Shown: positions 32,269-45,173 of the stretch, in pieces
How the letters are laid out: every line of letters begins with the position of its first letter
How positions within the stretch are numbered: the stretch's first letter is position 1
Source: Flectonema sp. DT1601
Taxonomy: Eukaryota; Euglenozoa; Diplonemea; Diplonemida; Diplonemidae
Assembly (NCBI GenBank): GCA_964019425.1
Contig: OZ025797.1
Location: forward strand, 558,001-622,000
Length of the DNA: 64,000 nucleotides
Direction: 5' to 3'
Notes under the pieces: generated by a model
What the model was told of the DNA's origin: nothing
Seen by the model: the letters and a program-made list of their open reading frames with translations, nothing else
The model's database searches: none
Made by a program: the position numbers and the translations under genes

Positions 32269-33936
32269 GCGCAACTACGGGCTGAGGGGTTATAATTAAG
32301 GATAAGAAACATTAAGGATAATAAACAACCAGAAACACCACTTTATGTCTCTACTCTGATCCGAACACTCGCCATGTAGATGAGCTGCAAGTTGATAAAA
32401 AGTATTCTTAGTCAGCACCACCATCACTCATGTGATAGACATCAAGTGAACTAATAAATAACACCAACAGGTGGAGATTCTGCGGACGGCACCCGCCACC
32501 TGTTTGGCGACAGTAACAGAGAAAGAAATAACCAATATAAATAAATCCTATCCTCGCTAAGGAGTCCCTCGAGACCTTCCCTTCTTATGAAGTCAACTCA
32601 CAACAAGAACACATTGAGTGACCCAAAGCTCTGTTGAGTTTGTCTAGTCCGATTGGTATTACCGACCGTAACGTTATTTACTTAACCCCGACAACAGTAA
32701 CCTACAAGATGATGTGACTACACAACTCAGAGGTATAGTTTCTGGTTCTTACTTGAGCAGCAGATTGACGGCTGCATGACGGGGAAGAAGAATTAAGAAT
32801 CAAATGAGGCACTGCAGGGGAACAATAAATTTACATGTCACCAGGAAGAGAAACAAAAAGAGTAAACTACGGTTCTCTATCACAGTTGGTGAAGACGGGT
32901 AGAAACTTTCGAACAAATCAGAAAGGAGTTGAAAAAGGGGAAAAGTAATCGCAAAATCAGTTGCTGTCTGCAACTATGCCGCAAATCTACCGAGTGCTTC
33001 ACAAGAACACATTCATGAGATGAGAGTGTTCGGCATAAGAATTAGAATGCACCTTTTAGTAGAATCTCCCTGACAAAAATCGCACTAACCAGCCCAACGG
33101 GAATCCCAGAAGGGAACTCGTGAGCTTTGACAGATTACAAAAGAAATCTCACACACCTTCAGGCTGCTGCTATCGATAAATAATAATTTAGAAACAACGA
33201 GGATGATATTATTCTGCCTGACGAACTCCTCAACAATTTAATGAACAGGTCTCGCATTCCGAGACCTCAACAACATAAATGAGAATATTATTGTCCTTCA
33301 AGTATAAGTAAGATTGAGATGCAATCATTACTACCTCCTCTCGCGGAAGTAGTAACGAGAGAAAGAAGGAAATAAAAAGGGGGAAATATCAACTCGCATA
33401 GCATATGGGAACACTACAAAATGTTTGTGCACCAATAGTAAACCACGTAAAGGTAGAATAGCTGAGGAGAGGTTGCAGGTTTGGCATGCCGTCATTATTT
33501 TGTATAATATTTTCTAAAAGTGCAAAAAAAAAAGAACAAAAAGAACAAAAAAAAAAAAGACTAAAAAAAAAACAATAACAACTCACCCAAGTAATAGACA
33601 TTGATAATAAAGAAATATTAATACTTACATAAGTCTTTGAGGGTCACAAAATACGAAACAAATACAACTATCCGATTGTGGAACCAGTGAGTTACTCGCA
33701 CAAATAAATTGACTGGCACACTAAATAAGAATAACAAAACAGACACTGATAGGGACATAAAATAAAACATAACAATGTGGCTACTAGTTATCTGGCCTGG
33801 CCTGGTCCAGCAGGCGAGCCAATTACCTTCTCGCTATCGGATGAATTTTCTTATTCTTCTTTTTGGAAAGATACTGATTAATAAGAGTCTGATTAATAAG
33901 AGTGTTATCTTTTTTTAATTATTTTTTTCCATCTCA
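32269..33936. other. Intergenic, no supported gene
   Basis: About 1.67 kb of AT-rich sequence. It contains a short CAGGTGG...CCACCTG inverted pair near 32469-32504, A-runs at 33528-33570, and a 15-base tandem string (CTGATTAATAAGAGT) near 33869-33902. No gene, RNA gene or transposon was recognised. Confidence 0.4.
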
Positions 33937-35737
33937 TTATTTACGTATCTCTCCACGCTTCTTCTTTATCATAGAGGCCTGTCTGGTGGTGCTTTGATCG
34001 ATCTCACGAGCTTGCTCGATCTTTTTCCACTCAGCGTCAGATATTTTTAATTCCTGTTATTAATTTATTACTATACTTATTGATCACCCCAAGAGTACAA
34101 AGATGTGTAGCATCTCACTCGGTCAGGTTGATTTATCAAATTCTTGGTGACATGAACGGGTGGCGAACTCCACAGAAGGGTCGAAGGAACTCCCACTAGC
34201 TAGAATCAACTTAATAATAATAATGAAGTACCTGTAATATAAATATAAAACATACAGAAGGAATAGTTTCCAATGAGAACATCTTCTCATCTTCGGTGTA
34301 CTGTTCGAAGGAGTCGTTGCTGTAGTCGTCTTCGAAAGAGTCGTCGCTGTAAGTGTCTGAAGGTGGAGCTGGAAGAAGATTCTTTTTAGACTTCCGACGA
34401 TCTTTAATTCCTCCAACAGTAGGAGGAGGTGAGCAGCGTTTCTCAACACGTGAAGACCCATCTTGATTGAGAGACGGCATTTTTGCGAAAGAATCATGAG
34501 GACGTTTACCTGACCGTTCATGAGGACGAGAGTCGGTAACAGGCGGAGGTGTTGTTGGTTGACGCGGCTGTCGTTTTCTCGGTCGCTTCTGAGCACCTTC
34601 AACCAGCATACACTTTGAAGGAAGAAGTTGATACTCGACTTCAGGGACATCCACCTGGTAAATTGGGATCTTTGGTTTGGATTTCTTCCGATCTGATTTC
34701 GATCCTCCCGTTCCGTTCATCGTACCGGATTTTGATTTCTTTTTCCCACTCAAAGTATTCTCAGGTGATCCTCCTTCTGATTTTGACGTACGGGGTGACT
34801 TGCCTCTTCCCTTTACGGGTTTTCCATTATTATTATCGAGATTAACAGCCCAGTTCGCATAGCAATCTCGAATATCTTTGGGACCCAGGCCGTCAACTTC
34901 TGGACTAGGAAGTGATGCTCCTATCCCAGTGTAGAACTCTTCGATAATTTCTGAAACAGTTGCTCTGTCTTCTGGTTGGATGACTAACATACGTCTAACC
35001 ATTCTCGATAACTTTGTGTATCTCTTTTTTAAAGGAGTGTAGACACCATCAGTGACCCTTCTAACAACAGCGAGGATATTCGTACCCGTGAAAGGTTTTT
35101 CCAGCGCTGCGAGTTCGTATAAAACACATCCAGCAGACCAAATATCTGCTTTATTTGTGTAAGGTTGTGATTCGCATATTTCAGGAGCGATGTAGTACGG
35201 AGTCCCAACAACTGATTGAGCGACACTAGAAGTCGATACCAACTTTGATATTCCAAAGTCTGCTATTTTTAAAGTGTTGTCACGAGTTAGAAATATATTT
35301 GCTGGTTTCAGATCTCTGTGAATGATATCAATCGAGTGAATGTATTTCATTCCTTGCATTAGTTGAAAAGCGTAGAATGCGATTTCTTCTTGAGAAAAGT
35401 GACTGCCAGTTTCTCTAAGGCGATCTATGCACTTTGAAAGGTCACCCTGAGAGCAATGTTCCATTACAATATTTAAATACCCATCAGTATCAACAAAGTG
35501 ATCTCTGTACCCGACAACATTCGGATGATCTAATAAAGACAGGACTTGAACTTCATTTATTGCTCCTTTTAGTTCCGCGTCAGCAAGTTCTGCAACTTGA
35601 ACTCTTTTTATAACATGTTGTCCCTCTTCACCACCTTCTCCACCTTCAACTAGAAAGACTTGACCGAAACTACCGGCGCCAATAGTTTGAAGTTTTCTAT
35701 ATCTTGTCCACGTAGACACTACTGGACATGACGTCAT
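33937..35737 (-). CDS. NEK-family serine/threonine kinase, 2 exons
   Basis: I read complement(join(33937..34053, 34256..35737)), 532 residues. The donor is CTTCT|GTATGT and the acceptor AACAG|GAATT, joined in phase 0. The kinase domain covers about 11-270: glycine loop GAGSFGQVF, catalytic HRDLKPANI, DFG in IADFGISKL, and the NEK-type VGTPYYIAPEIC activation segment. The remaining 260 residues are Lys/Ser/Pro-rich and probably disordered. An acidic stretch near the end of exon 1 (SDDSFEDDYSNDSFEQY) is followed by an exon-2 basic helical tail. NEK kinases act in mitosis and cilia. The tail lacks the usual long coiled coil, so the subfamily is unclear. Confidence 0.85.
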
Positions 35738-36087
35738 ATCTGAAGTGAGAATTAATTTATTTATTTATAAAGTCATCAGATTGGTGGCATTCTAAAGTGA
35801 AAGATTAACTTGCAGCTGTAAGAGAAGAATAACAGTTAAAAAATTGTTCACAGTCTCATCACAGACCTGGAAACAGAATTTTGCATATAAAATATAATAT
35901 TATTTGCGAGAGAATGGGCAAGTTCCTAAGGGTTGAGACGAGTAACGGGTTATTCGGCGGGTCTGAGCGCGGACCAAAAAGTATAGTTCTTTTTTTTCTT
36001 CTTTTTTTTGTTGCTCTTACTCCCATTTACTTTTAAAAAATAAAGTTTTTTTTAAAAATTCCTTCTAATCTGCAGCCTAGCGGTTTC

Positions 36088-36122
<35 letters not shown>

Positions 36123-36387
36123 TTTCTTCCCCCTCATTCGTATAACAAGCACAAAAGAGAAAGAAAAAAACGCACTGCATCAGAGTACAGCACACTACCA
36201 ATATATATATATTTTTTTCCCCTTCTCGCTGAGCTCCCCTGCTTTCCCTCGGAACATGAACTCAAGCATATCTGGTTGTTATTGGAAAGGTCAAAATGAT
36301 CAAATCCGACGACAGCAGCTGTTTTTACAGCTCCAAGTTGCCCAGCGCAAAATTAACTGGGCAAGCACCAGTGCTTGCTCAACAGGT

Positions 36388-36419
<32 letters not shown>

Positions 36420-37829
36420 GTTTTTTTTTTTTTGTTCGAAACGGTGTTCGTGAATTACAGACCTTCACTGGCTCAAGACGGGGGGAAAAGAAATTTCGTG
36501 GGGATTTCATGGGAAACCCTTCAGTCAAGGGTCTACTACACTTTAGGTTTGATTCTACTAGTCATTTTCTGGTTCATTCTTTTCATCATTAATCATTCGA
36601 AAATATTCTTTTTTTTTTCTTTTTTCTTTTTTTTTCACTCTCCCTCCACGTTCCCTCTCCATTAAAAAAACTCTCCTCCCAATAGGCCATGCCAAGAGAA
36701 GGATTTTCCGTTTTTTTTTTTGTTTTTTTTTTGCTGTTTTTTTTTTTAATTTGTCTCAATGTTGGAGCAAAAGATTGCGAACAATGAACACAAAAAAGAA
36801 AGTTTTCTTTTGGGTTTGTCCCTCCTTTTAAATAAGAACTAACCCTTTGTTATCTCATCGAGAACAGCAGCACTCAACCAGATTCACGTGCACCACATCA
36901 CGTGCTGGGAATGGGAGAGCAAAAAAAAAAAAAAAAGAAAAGTGAGGGGAGAGCTATAATAGGGGTAAGTGATTGTTCTGGTCTAAAAGGGAAAAGATAA
37001 TGCAACCCTCGTATTAATATATTGCTTTCAGACATCTCAGAAAGCTATTTAAAATAAGTTATTTCCAGCAGTGCCTCGTAGGTAACTGAAAGTTGCAAAA
37101 CAGTTGTCCTGTCAGTTGAGCTGTACTACTGCAGTGCAGCTTATTTTTGAGTGAATAACCACAAGGAGGATTACATGAGTCTTTCAACTTTAACTGCATA
37201 ATCAATCAGGTAGAGCTATGAATGTGTATAACTGTTACCCCAAGGGCTGGCACATAAAGTCCTCAGTGCGGCTTAAGGGTTTGTTTACGGGTTGACACCC
37301 TAAACCTTGCACACGTGTTAGTATTTTTTGTTCTTAAAAAAAAGGTTAAAAGGTTTTTTTTTTTACTTTTTGTTTTGTTTTGTTTTTTTCTCTCTTTCCC
37401 CCTATCCCATGCTAAGAAATGGTACAGTCGAAAAGCAGCTTAGAACAGGGGAAGGATCGTTATCAGTTTTTTTAAAAAACGTGAACATTAGCAAACGAGA
37501 GAAGTATAAAGAAAATATAATAAATAATTTTTTTTTTAAAAAAAATGTAGCAAAGAGAAAAAAAAAAAACAACGAGGGATGGGAATCACAAAATAAAAAA
37601 GGGAATGGGAATTCTCTAAAACAACCAATGTGGGAAACACGACGGGGACGCTAAACAGTAGAGAGAAGAGGGAAAAGAAAACATGTTACTCAGTAGACGC
37701 AAAGAAAAAAGAAACGGCGGTGGGAAAGGAAAATAAGTGAACACACACTTCTACACGGAAATGTCTCTGGAAGAAATGAAAACATTGCCGAAGTAACTTG
37801 ATGACTCATTAAAGTCCAGACTGACTAAT
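35738..37829. other. Homopolymer-rich intergenic region, part 1
   Basis: No gene is supported. Long T-runs occur at 36106-36125, 36391-36433, 36606-36637 and 36710-36750, and A-runs at 36920-36936. Apparent Phe-rich open frames here are translations of T-runs. A compact set of hairpins lies at 36317-36378, followed by a T-run. Confidence 0.5.
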
Positions 37830-38081
37830 CTAATCAGCAACAACACTTCCACTTCCACTCCCACCTCTGTTATCGTTTAGAGGGATCGAAACCTCATGAA
37901 CTTCGATGTACTTGAAATGAATCTGAGGTCGACACTCGATAACAAAATTAAATAAAAGACCTGAAAAATCTAAAGAACAGGAATACTCCTGCTCTCCATT
38001 ACTATTCCCACAGCGCCAACAAGACAGACTTGTCATCGTAGGAAAGAAATGCAAAAACAAGACCAACAAAGAAAAGGACAT
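37830..38081 (-). CDS. Hypothetical small secreted protein
   Basis: This ATG-initiated ORF of 83 residues has a hydrophobic N-terminus that could be a signal peptide (MSFSLLVLFLHFFP...). Four cysteines follow (CWRCGNSN, YSCSL, IECRP), and the C-terminus is Gly/Ser-rich. It does not resemble the surrounding homopolymer DNA. It could be a stand-alone gene or the last exon of one; no family is recognised. Confidence 0.35.
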   Translation of the reverse strand: MSFSLLVLFLHFFPTMTSLSCWRCGNSNGEQEYSCSLDFSGLLFNFVIECRPQIHFKYIEVHEVSIPLNDNRGGSGSGSVVAD

Positions 38082-38953
38082 GACATATATAAAAAGATAA
38101 CACCTTTCATGTTATGCCTAAACACTGTCGTCTATTTCTGTGTGTCATGAAACAGCTACCCCAGTTGGGGTTATTGAACAAGAGATACCATTTATTTATT
38201 TATCTTTCTTATTATTTTGTTTTTTTGTTTTCTTCGCTCTGGAAAAGGCGTTGATTAATCGTAAAATGAAGATTACTCTTTCAGGATATCACTGTGTATC
38301 AAGTGAGTATTTCTCTTTTGGATCACATCTCCAAGTGATGTAGTAGGTCGGCTTAAATCGTCTTTTTTCAACACCGACAACCCATATCCCAGTCATACGA
38401 CTTGTGAGATTAATCTATTTATTTTTTTCAAAGTAATTTCCAGAGGAAAGGAAAAAAGATTTTTTTAAAAAAAAAAAAAAAAAAAAAAGGGGGGGACTTG
38501 GATAAATAAATCAAGGGGGGGGGTGGGGAAAGAGCTGCTAATTTACGCATTCAAACCAGAAAGCACCGCAATAGCAAAGTACGCACTTGTTGGGTCTGCA
38601 AACAGCAGCCAACTATTTTCGATGGTTAACTCTTTGTCGTGCATAAGGTAACATCAGTACGCTACCGATGCTTAACTTTGATCCTTAAAGTTATTATTTA
38701 GTTTCTGAGTGGTCCAAATACTGAAGGATGAATTCAACTTATCAAAACTCCGACAAGAGACTCACTGCCGCCCTCCGTGCTATTGAAAACGGAGGATGGT
38801 AAATCAGATTAGAAGAGGGATAAACTTTAAAAGTTTTATTTTGATCGCGTTAGTTGTGAGCGAGGAAAAAGTCAAGAAGAACGACTAGAGAAATAAAATG
38901 TGCTGGGGAACAAAGGTGTGGCGAAAGGAAAGGAAAAAAAGCTGGTTGTTGCT

Positions 38954-38985
<32 letters not shown>

Positions 38986-39380
38986 GAGAGGGAACGAACA
39001 CATCCGAAATGAAATGCACTTATAGTAAATGCTCTGGGACGGGAGACTTTATTTTCATATTGTGTTTCCCTTCTTGCAATGTCGTGCTACGGTGGGGTGG
39101 GAGCGTGAAGGAGGGATTTATTTTTTTTGCAAGTTTTTTTTTTATTTTTTTGTTTTTTTTTGTTTTTTTTTTTTTGCTTATTTTTTTGGAAAAAAACCCC
39201 CCCCACCACAAAGTTTCCGAAATCACTGTACTTAAAATCAAACCAAACCGACCAAGATTCCACAGAAAATGTATTTTGGATCCCAACAATGAAACGCCTA
39301 AGCTGGTTTCTTCTTGGGATGCCTGTCGTTCTTAGCACAGAAATGTTTCGCGGAAACTTTTGTGTTGGAATCAGGAGTTT

Positions 39381-39423
<43 letters not shown>

Positions 39424-40913
39424 TGTCTCGCTGTTTTACTAGGGTTGACATAAACAAATTCCAAAAGAACTTCCTTGACCAGCGTTATACTGAACCAGAG
39501 TGATAAGTATTTTCTACGGAAATAGGTTCGGTACTTGTTTATGCCATCCTGTTCTCAGCTTGTAATTTTGTTTAGTTTTTTTTTTTTTTTAATTGTTTTT
39601 TTATTGTTTTTTTTTTTTAACGTGCTTATTTTTTTTTTTTTTTAAATTCTCGTTTCTCTTTTCAATAACTTTGTATTACTTTTTTTTTTTGAAATCCTTT
39701 CACCTTTTTCTGGTATATTCGGCACAAATAAAAGATAAAATCGCAAAAAAAAAATAGGAAAAAAAAAGATTAAAAAAAAGTGCATTGTAGGAAGCGACTC
39801 ATTTCTACACTCAACAGGGGTGAAACTTTGACAATGTAAAAACAGTAACAACCTTGGGTATTAATATAAAACTAATATCAAGCACTTGACTCCATTTCTA
39901 CACTCAACAGGGGAAAAATAAAAAAAACACTGGAAGAAAAAAAAAGAAAGGGGTGGGGATGTCTTTCAATAATGACCTGTACAGTGTTGTCTTATTGGTA
40001 GTATCTTCAGCCCGGAGGAGCAGAAGAAGTCTCATCAGGGAAGGAAGAGGGGGAAAAAACTAATATCGTAGTAAACAGGAATCGAGCTGTCATCCTGTTC
40101 TCAACTAATGTTTCTCTCGGGTATAATCCTTCATCGGTGTGGTTACTTCTTCTCTTTCTTTTTTTAAATTTTCAGAGTTATCCCACGACATGCATACAAT
40201 CACGACCACACTTCATTGCATGCCATGATCTGCCGCTTGAAAAACGGCTGAAAAACTCCGTTCACGAAATTGTTTTTTTCCTACAAGAACTTGGCAATGT
40301 ACCCCGTCTTCCTTTTTTTTTTTTTTTTTAAAAAGTCAAAACAACGAAAATGAGAATTGTGTTTACAGTACTTGTAAGGTCGCACATGAAAAAAAAATAA
40401 TAACCAATACAGTATGCGAGGGGAAAACCTTATTTAAATAAAGAGAAATAAAAACACGAAAAAAGTTGTGGGTGCACGATTTTTTGTTTTTGTTTTTTTT
40501 TGAAAAAAAAGCTTTCAGTTCATCCCGTCTAACCAAAAGCTGAGGCGGCGGGGGGAGAAAAGTACCAAGCCAACGAGCTCTGAAAACTAACAGAAATTTT
40601 AGGTGCAAACAAGATTGAACACAAAAATAAAAAAATAAAATAAAAAACAGAAAGAGATTTTTCACTCTGTAGACCTCCCCCCGCCACATAAATAGAATTT
40701 TTTTTAAAAAAAAAAAAGGGGGAGAGAGAGGAAAAAAATAAATACCAGCTCAGACGGGGGAAACATGTGCAAATAAAATAAAATAAAATAAAATAACAAT
40801 AATAATATCATTGGGATGTTCCTTTACCATTCTGCTGGTAAGCTCCGTGTCGTTGCGTGGCAACATAATACGAACAAACAATGATGAATTTCTTCCCTCA
40901 TCGCTGAATCTTC
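38082..40913. other. Homopolymer-rich intergenic region, part 2
   Basis: Nothing coding is supported. The densest T-runs in the window are here (38951-38984, 39130-39190, 39379-39422, 39580-39645, 40311-40331), plus an A-run at 38469-38488. A 20-base string (ATTTCTACACTCAACAGGGG) occurs near 39801 and again near 39893. Apparent Phe/Lys-rich ORFs are compositional. Confidence 0.5.
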
Positions 40914-42107
40914 TTAGCGGTTGGGCTGTTTTTCTTTACGTGAGAGTTACATCGAATTCTTGTGAACGATTATTAATAAAAAGTAACTAATTGTAAGTGA
41001 TACGTACCTCGTCTTCCTTGCACACTGACCAGGCGCTGTCAATTTGGTCTTGGCTCGGGTTAACTGCCTTACCACAACATTTAATAAAATACTCTTTGTC
41101 AAAGTCAGGTACAAAGAACGGATGCTCAATCATCTGTTTGAGTTGAGTTGAGTTGAGGGAAACTAATTTTATAATTTACGTAATAATGATAAACACAATA
41201 CCTGTTCTAATGTTATCCGTTTATCAGGATCAACAGTAAGCATTCTCTTAATGAAGTCAGCAGCGTTTGGACTGAACTTCCGACTCATTCTGTACTCACC
41301 TGCTTCAATCTGTTTAGTTGTTGTTGTTATATTGGACTTCACAAATAGTTGACAACTTGTTATAAAAAAGTAATATCTCAATACCTTATCACAGAGGACG
41401 TTCATATTTGGATCATCAAAAGGAAGGTATCCCGCAAGCATCGCGTAAAGGATTACTCCAGCTGACCAGATGTCAGCTTTCTTACCGTCATATCCTTTTT
41501 CTTTTAAAACTTCTGGTGCCATGTAGTTAGGAGTACCACAAACAGTATTAAGGAGTTGTTGGTTATTCAGTAAACGAGAGAAACCGAAATCAGCGATAAA
41601 AATAATGTTGTTAGTATCAAGCAAAAGGTTTTCCGGCTTTAAATCTCTGTGAGCGATTCCTTGGGCGTGGAGGTAGTAGAGTCCAGAGATAAGCTGCTGG
41701 AAGTATTTGCGAGCAACGTCCTCTTCGAATCTCTTCGCCTGCTCTAATCTGTCGAAGAGATCACCTCCAGTCAACAGGTCAAGGATTAAATAAATATTCT
41801 TACCAGTCTGTAGCACGTCAACCATCTTTAATACGTTTCGGTGATCGAGTAATTTCATAATTGCGATCTCTCGCTTGAGTTGTTGTTCCATGTGTCCCTT
41901 AGTTAGTAATTGTTTGTCAACAATCTTGACTGCGTACTTAGTACCATTCTCAACATCACATCCTTCTTTTACCTGTTTGTGAGTTTTGGTATTTGTTGTT
42001 CCCCCTCACAGGAAGACTAAATCAAAATATATAACAAACAATACCTTTGAGAATGTTCCAGCTCCCAGGGTCTTACCCAATTCATACTTGCCGATGCGCT
42101 TTGGCAT
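40914..42107 (-). CDS. CIPK/SNF1-like CAMK-group protein kinase, 5 exons
   Basis: I read complement(join(40914..40925, 41008..41133, 41202..41309, 41385..41972, 42045..42107)), 298 residues. All introns are GT-AG (about 68-82 nt) and all joins are in phase. The protein starts MPKRIGKYELGKTLGAG. Key motifs are the ATP-binding Lys in YAVKIVDK, HRDLKPENLLL, DFG in IADFGFSRLL, CGTPNYMAPEVL and ADIWSAGVILYAMLAGYLPFDD. This wording is typical of AMPK/SNF1 and plant CIPK kinases. The chain ends 40 residues after the catalytic core with no NAF/FISL or UBA region, so it is shorter than either family. The last exon codes for only three residues (PNR); reading through the donor instead would add VRITYN. 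Confidence 0.85.
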
Positions 42108-42499
42108 GTTGTCAGCTGTGGAGCGGGGGAGGGGGAGGGGCTGGAATTTGATAAAAAACTTGATCACCTAACAGAGCAGACTATATCTTAATTTTTAGAA
42201 AACAATTGCTACCTTTGAATGAATTGTTTTATTCATTTCTTCCATTATAAAAAAGAAAGTAGAATGAGAAAGTCCGCAATAATTTGATATTGTTTTATTT
42301 TAATATTTTTACTCAATACTTCGTTGAGGGAATCCATTGTACGCAGAGCGCGTCTTGTCAATCGAACATAAAACTAAATTTTAAAAGAATAACTTTTTTC
42401 TTTTTTTTGAAATAAAAATAAGAAATAAAAAAAGGACGTTTTACATCAAAGGATGCAGCTGTTCAAATGAAATAAATAATCACCAGAGACAGGTCCTCT
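42108..42499. other. Intergenic between kinase and cyclophilin genes
   Basis: This is AT-rich with no gene. It should hold the kinase promoter and the 3' end signals of the cyclophilin gene; no specific motif is claimed. Confidence 0.4.
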
Positions 42500-43410
42500 C
42501 TATAATTCACCACAGTCTTCAATAATGACATCCTTGTCAGTAGAACCGTCAGACGTTCCAACGGACTCCATCTTCTTTACGATATCTAGTCCCTCAATAA
42601 CCTCACCAAAGACAACGTGTTTTCTGTTTTTTTTTTTTTTTTTTTTTCTTTCCCTCCAACATCAACTAAAAACAATAAAATCAATTATAATAAATTAAAA
42701 ACACACCCATCAAGATGAGGAGTAGGTACAGTAGTAATAAAGAACTGAGAGCCGTTGGTACCCGGACCGGAGTTGGCCATGGAAAGAAGACCACCCTTGG
42801 TATGTTTAACGCGGAAGTTCTCGTCGTCGAATTTCTCACCGTAGATAGATTCACCACCAGTACCGTTACCAGCAGTGAAGTCACCACCTTGACACATGAA
42901 TCCAGGAATGATGCGATGAAATTGATTTCCTTTAAAGTGAAGAGGCTTTCCAGATTTACCATCACCCTTCTCTCCGGTACAAAGCGCGCGGAAGTTCTCA
43001 GCAGTCTTTGGGACAACGCTGCCGAAGAGCCCGAAGACAATACGTCCTTTTTCTTCTCCGATTTTCATGTCAAAAAAGACCTTTGAACTTGGAGCAGTGT
43101 CAGGAGGAACATCATCCTTCTTTAACATGTATTCCCAATGACCTCCAACACCTTCTGCGTCTTTTGCTTTTACTAAAGTGCAGATCATGTGACGCTCTCC
43201 TTTTATTTCTTCAATCTCCCAAAGACTGTCATCAACCTTAACAGTGCGGTACAGTTCTTCTTCTTTAATTACCTCTTTTCCTCTAATTCCAATGGAGACC
43301 ACTTTAGGAGCGATCTTCCAGGTGAGGTCCTTCCCTTTTATCGTACCGATTGGGATCTTTATAATTACATTCCCAGTGTCCTGTTCCCATTCGTATCCTC
43401 CGATAGACAT
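42500..43410 (-). CDS. CS-domain (p23/NudC-like) cyclophilin fusion, 2 exons
   Basis: I read complement(join(42500..42623, 42707..43410)), 275 residues. Exon 1 ends GATGG|GTGTG and exon 2 starts ACAG|AAAAC, restoring LDGKHVVFG across the join. The 83-nt intron holds a run of about 22 A. Residues 1-95 form a CS domain ([25 protein letters not shown]). Residues 107-275 form a cyclophilin with intact active-site signatures ([37 protein letters not shown]). It should be a peptidyl-prolyl isomerase tethered to Hsp90-type chaperone work through the CS domain. The ATG at 43410 begins the CS fold directly. Confidence 0.9.
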
Positions 43411-44179
43411 CTTTACTTTTGTTGTTCTAACGTGTGAAGGATTTTAATAACTTTATGTAGATAACTATTTCCCCATAAAGTGATCAAGTTGGTTATAACT
43501 TCCCCAGGTATTCGATTCTTATTCTGTGATTGGTCACTGTTTGAAAGGTGGAAAAAACAGAAGGGGAGAAATGCAACAAAAACTATAACACAACACCCTA
43601 TTCAGATTGCTAACACTCGAAAAGAAAAGAATTAAAAAAAGGGGGAAAAGAAGAAAAAAACTAAACGGAAGAACACAAGCTACGGAGAAGGGCGTAAAGG
43701 ATGTCTTTCGTGGTTGTAAGGCATTAATAACACTGTACGAGGGTTTTGGGAGATAAAGAACATTCAGTTTGAGGGTTGTTTTTTTGTAATCCCTCACCCT
43801 TTTCAAAAGCAGTTGTTACATCCGCAGTTTCTTTTTTTTTTTTTTACAACTTCTAAAACACTGTCCAAAGCGATGCATTGGTTGGTGATGTGTATTCACA
43901 TCGACAGGTCTTTCTCAATTTCAGTAGGAAGTTACTCAAAGTGAGTAATCTCAGAAGACGACACCATCACTCCCTCGGCGCCGAGAATTCCCCCATCAAA
44001 GACGATCCGTAGTACAACATTTTTGAGTAAAAAAAAACAATAATAAATCTCACCAGCGGCAAAGAGAACAAAGCAATGAGTGTCCGCGTCTTAAATCTTT
44101 ACGGCTCCAGGTACAGCTTTGCCATCGCGATTTCCCCTGTTGTGTTTGATTTTTTTTATGCACCCCCCCCCCTAGGGGA
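43411..44179. other. Intergenic, upstream of the cyclophilin gene
   Basis: No gene is supported. A minus-strand frame at 43534-43806 is hydrophobic and low in complexity. A C-run at 44162-44172 marks the border of the repeat array that follows. Confidence 0.4.
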
Positions 44180-44678
44180 ACTTTGATACGATACGAAAAG
44201 ATTTATCTGGGAAGAATACTGCAGGTCTTTGCACAAAAAAATAAAAATACTGTCACCATGAAACAGAAGGCGTTGAACATTGCCTGGTTTCTTTGGTGGA
44301 GGCCACGTGAACGTAGTTGAGCACCTCTTGCCTACGCTACCGTAACAGTGAAAAACAGCTGTAAATTAAAATCAATGTGAAAAAAATAAAATGAAACCAA
44401 AGGTTAACAGTGGACGAATCCGACGTAAGGCTTTCCTAGACTACTCGAGTCTTCAGCGGTCCGCTCGGTGATAGCAGCCTAGGAAGGACAAGCTCACCCA
44501 TCTGCCTGGAGACCATTCAAATTGGCTCGCTCTAAATTGGCGACCTAAACGCTCTACCCTATCGCCGCGATTGCCACTGACAACCTCTAACCAACTATAC
44601 TACGACCAAACATAAGGGGAAAGGGGAAAGTGTGCTTATACCTGTACAGCCACGACTCTCGATTTCCGTAGTGGGGGG
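44180..44678. repeat. 499-bp repeat unit 1 (tRNA-like SINE or MITE)
   Basis: The unit starts ACTTTGATACGATACG and ends TTTCCGTAGTGG with G-runs at its borders. It is followed head-to-tail by a nearly identical unit; I saw one differing base (g/a near 44271). On the minus strand the right half has tRNA-like A-box strings (TAGTATAGTTGGTTAGAGG and a second GATAGGGTAGAGCG), suggesting a tRNA-derived SINE. A clear B-box is missing. Confidence 0.75.
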
Positions 44679-45173
44679 ACTTTGATACGATACGAAAAGA
44701 TTTATCTGGGAAGAATACTGCAGGTCTTTGCACAAAAAAATAAAAATACTGTCACCATGAAACAAAAGGCGTTGAACATTGCCTGGTTTCTTTGGTGGAG
44801 GCCACGTGAACGTAGTTGAGCACCTCTTGCCTACGCTACCGTAACAGTGAAAAACAGCTGTAAATTAAAATCAATGTGAAAAAAATAAAATGAAACCAAA
44901 GGTTAACAGTGGACGAATCCGACGTAAGGCTTTCCTAGACTACTCGAGTCTTCAGCGGTCCGCTCGGTGATAGCAGCCTAGGAAGGACAAGCTCACCCAT
45001 CTGCCTGGAGACCATTCAAATTGGCTCGCTCTAAATTGGCGACCTAAACGCTCTACCCTATCGCCGCGATTGCCACTGACAACCTCTAACCAACTATACT
45101 ACGACCAAACATAAGGGGAAAGGGGAAAGTGTGCTTATACCTGTACAGCCACGACTCTCGATTTCCGTAGTGG
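44679..45173. repeat. 499-bp repeat unit 2
   Basis: This is a direct tandem copy of 44180-44678, nearly identical in sequence, so the duplication is recent or was homogenised. Confidence 0.8.

Noticed and set aside
36256-36665. Phe-rich plus-strand ORFs
   Set aside because: They are translations of long T-runs.
39020-39464. Lys-rich minus-strand ORFs with long Lys runs
   Set aside because: They are translations of A-runs on the minus strand and have no other features.
44180-45173. CRISPR array or satellite
   Set aside because: There are only two full units of 499 bp, with no short repeat-spacer structure and unrelated DNA before the third copy.
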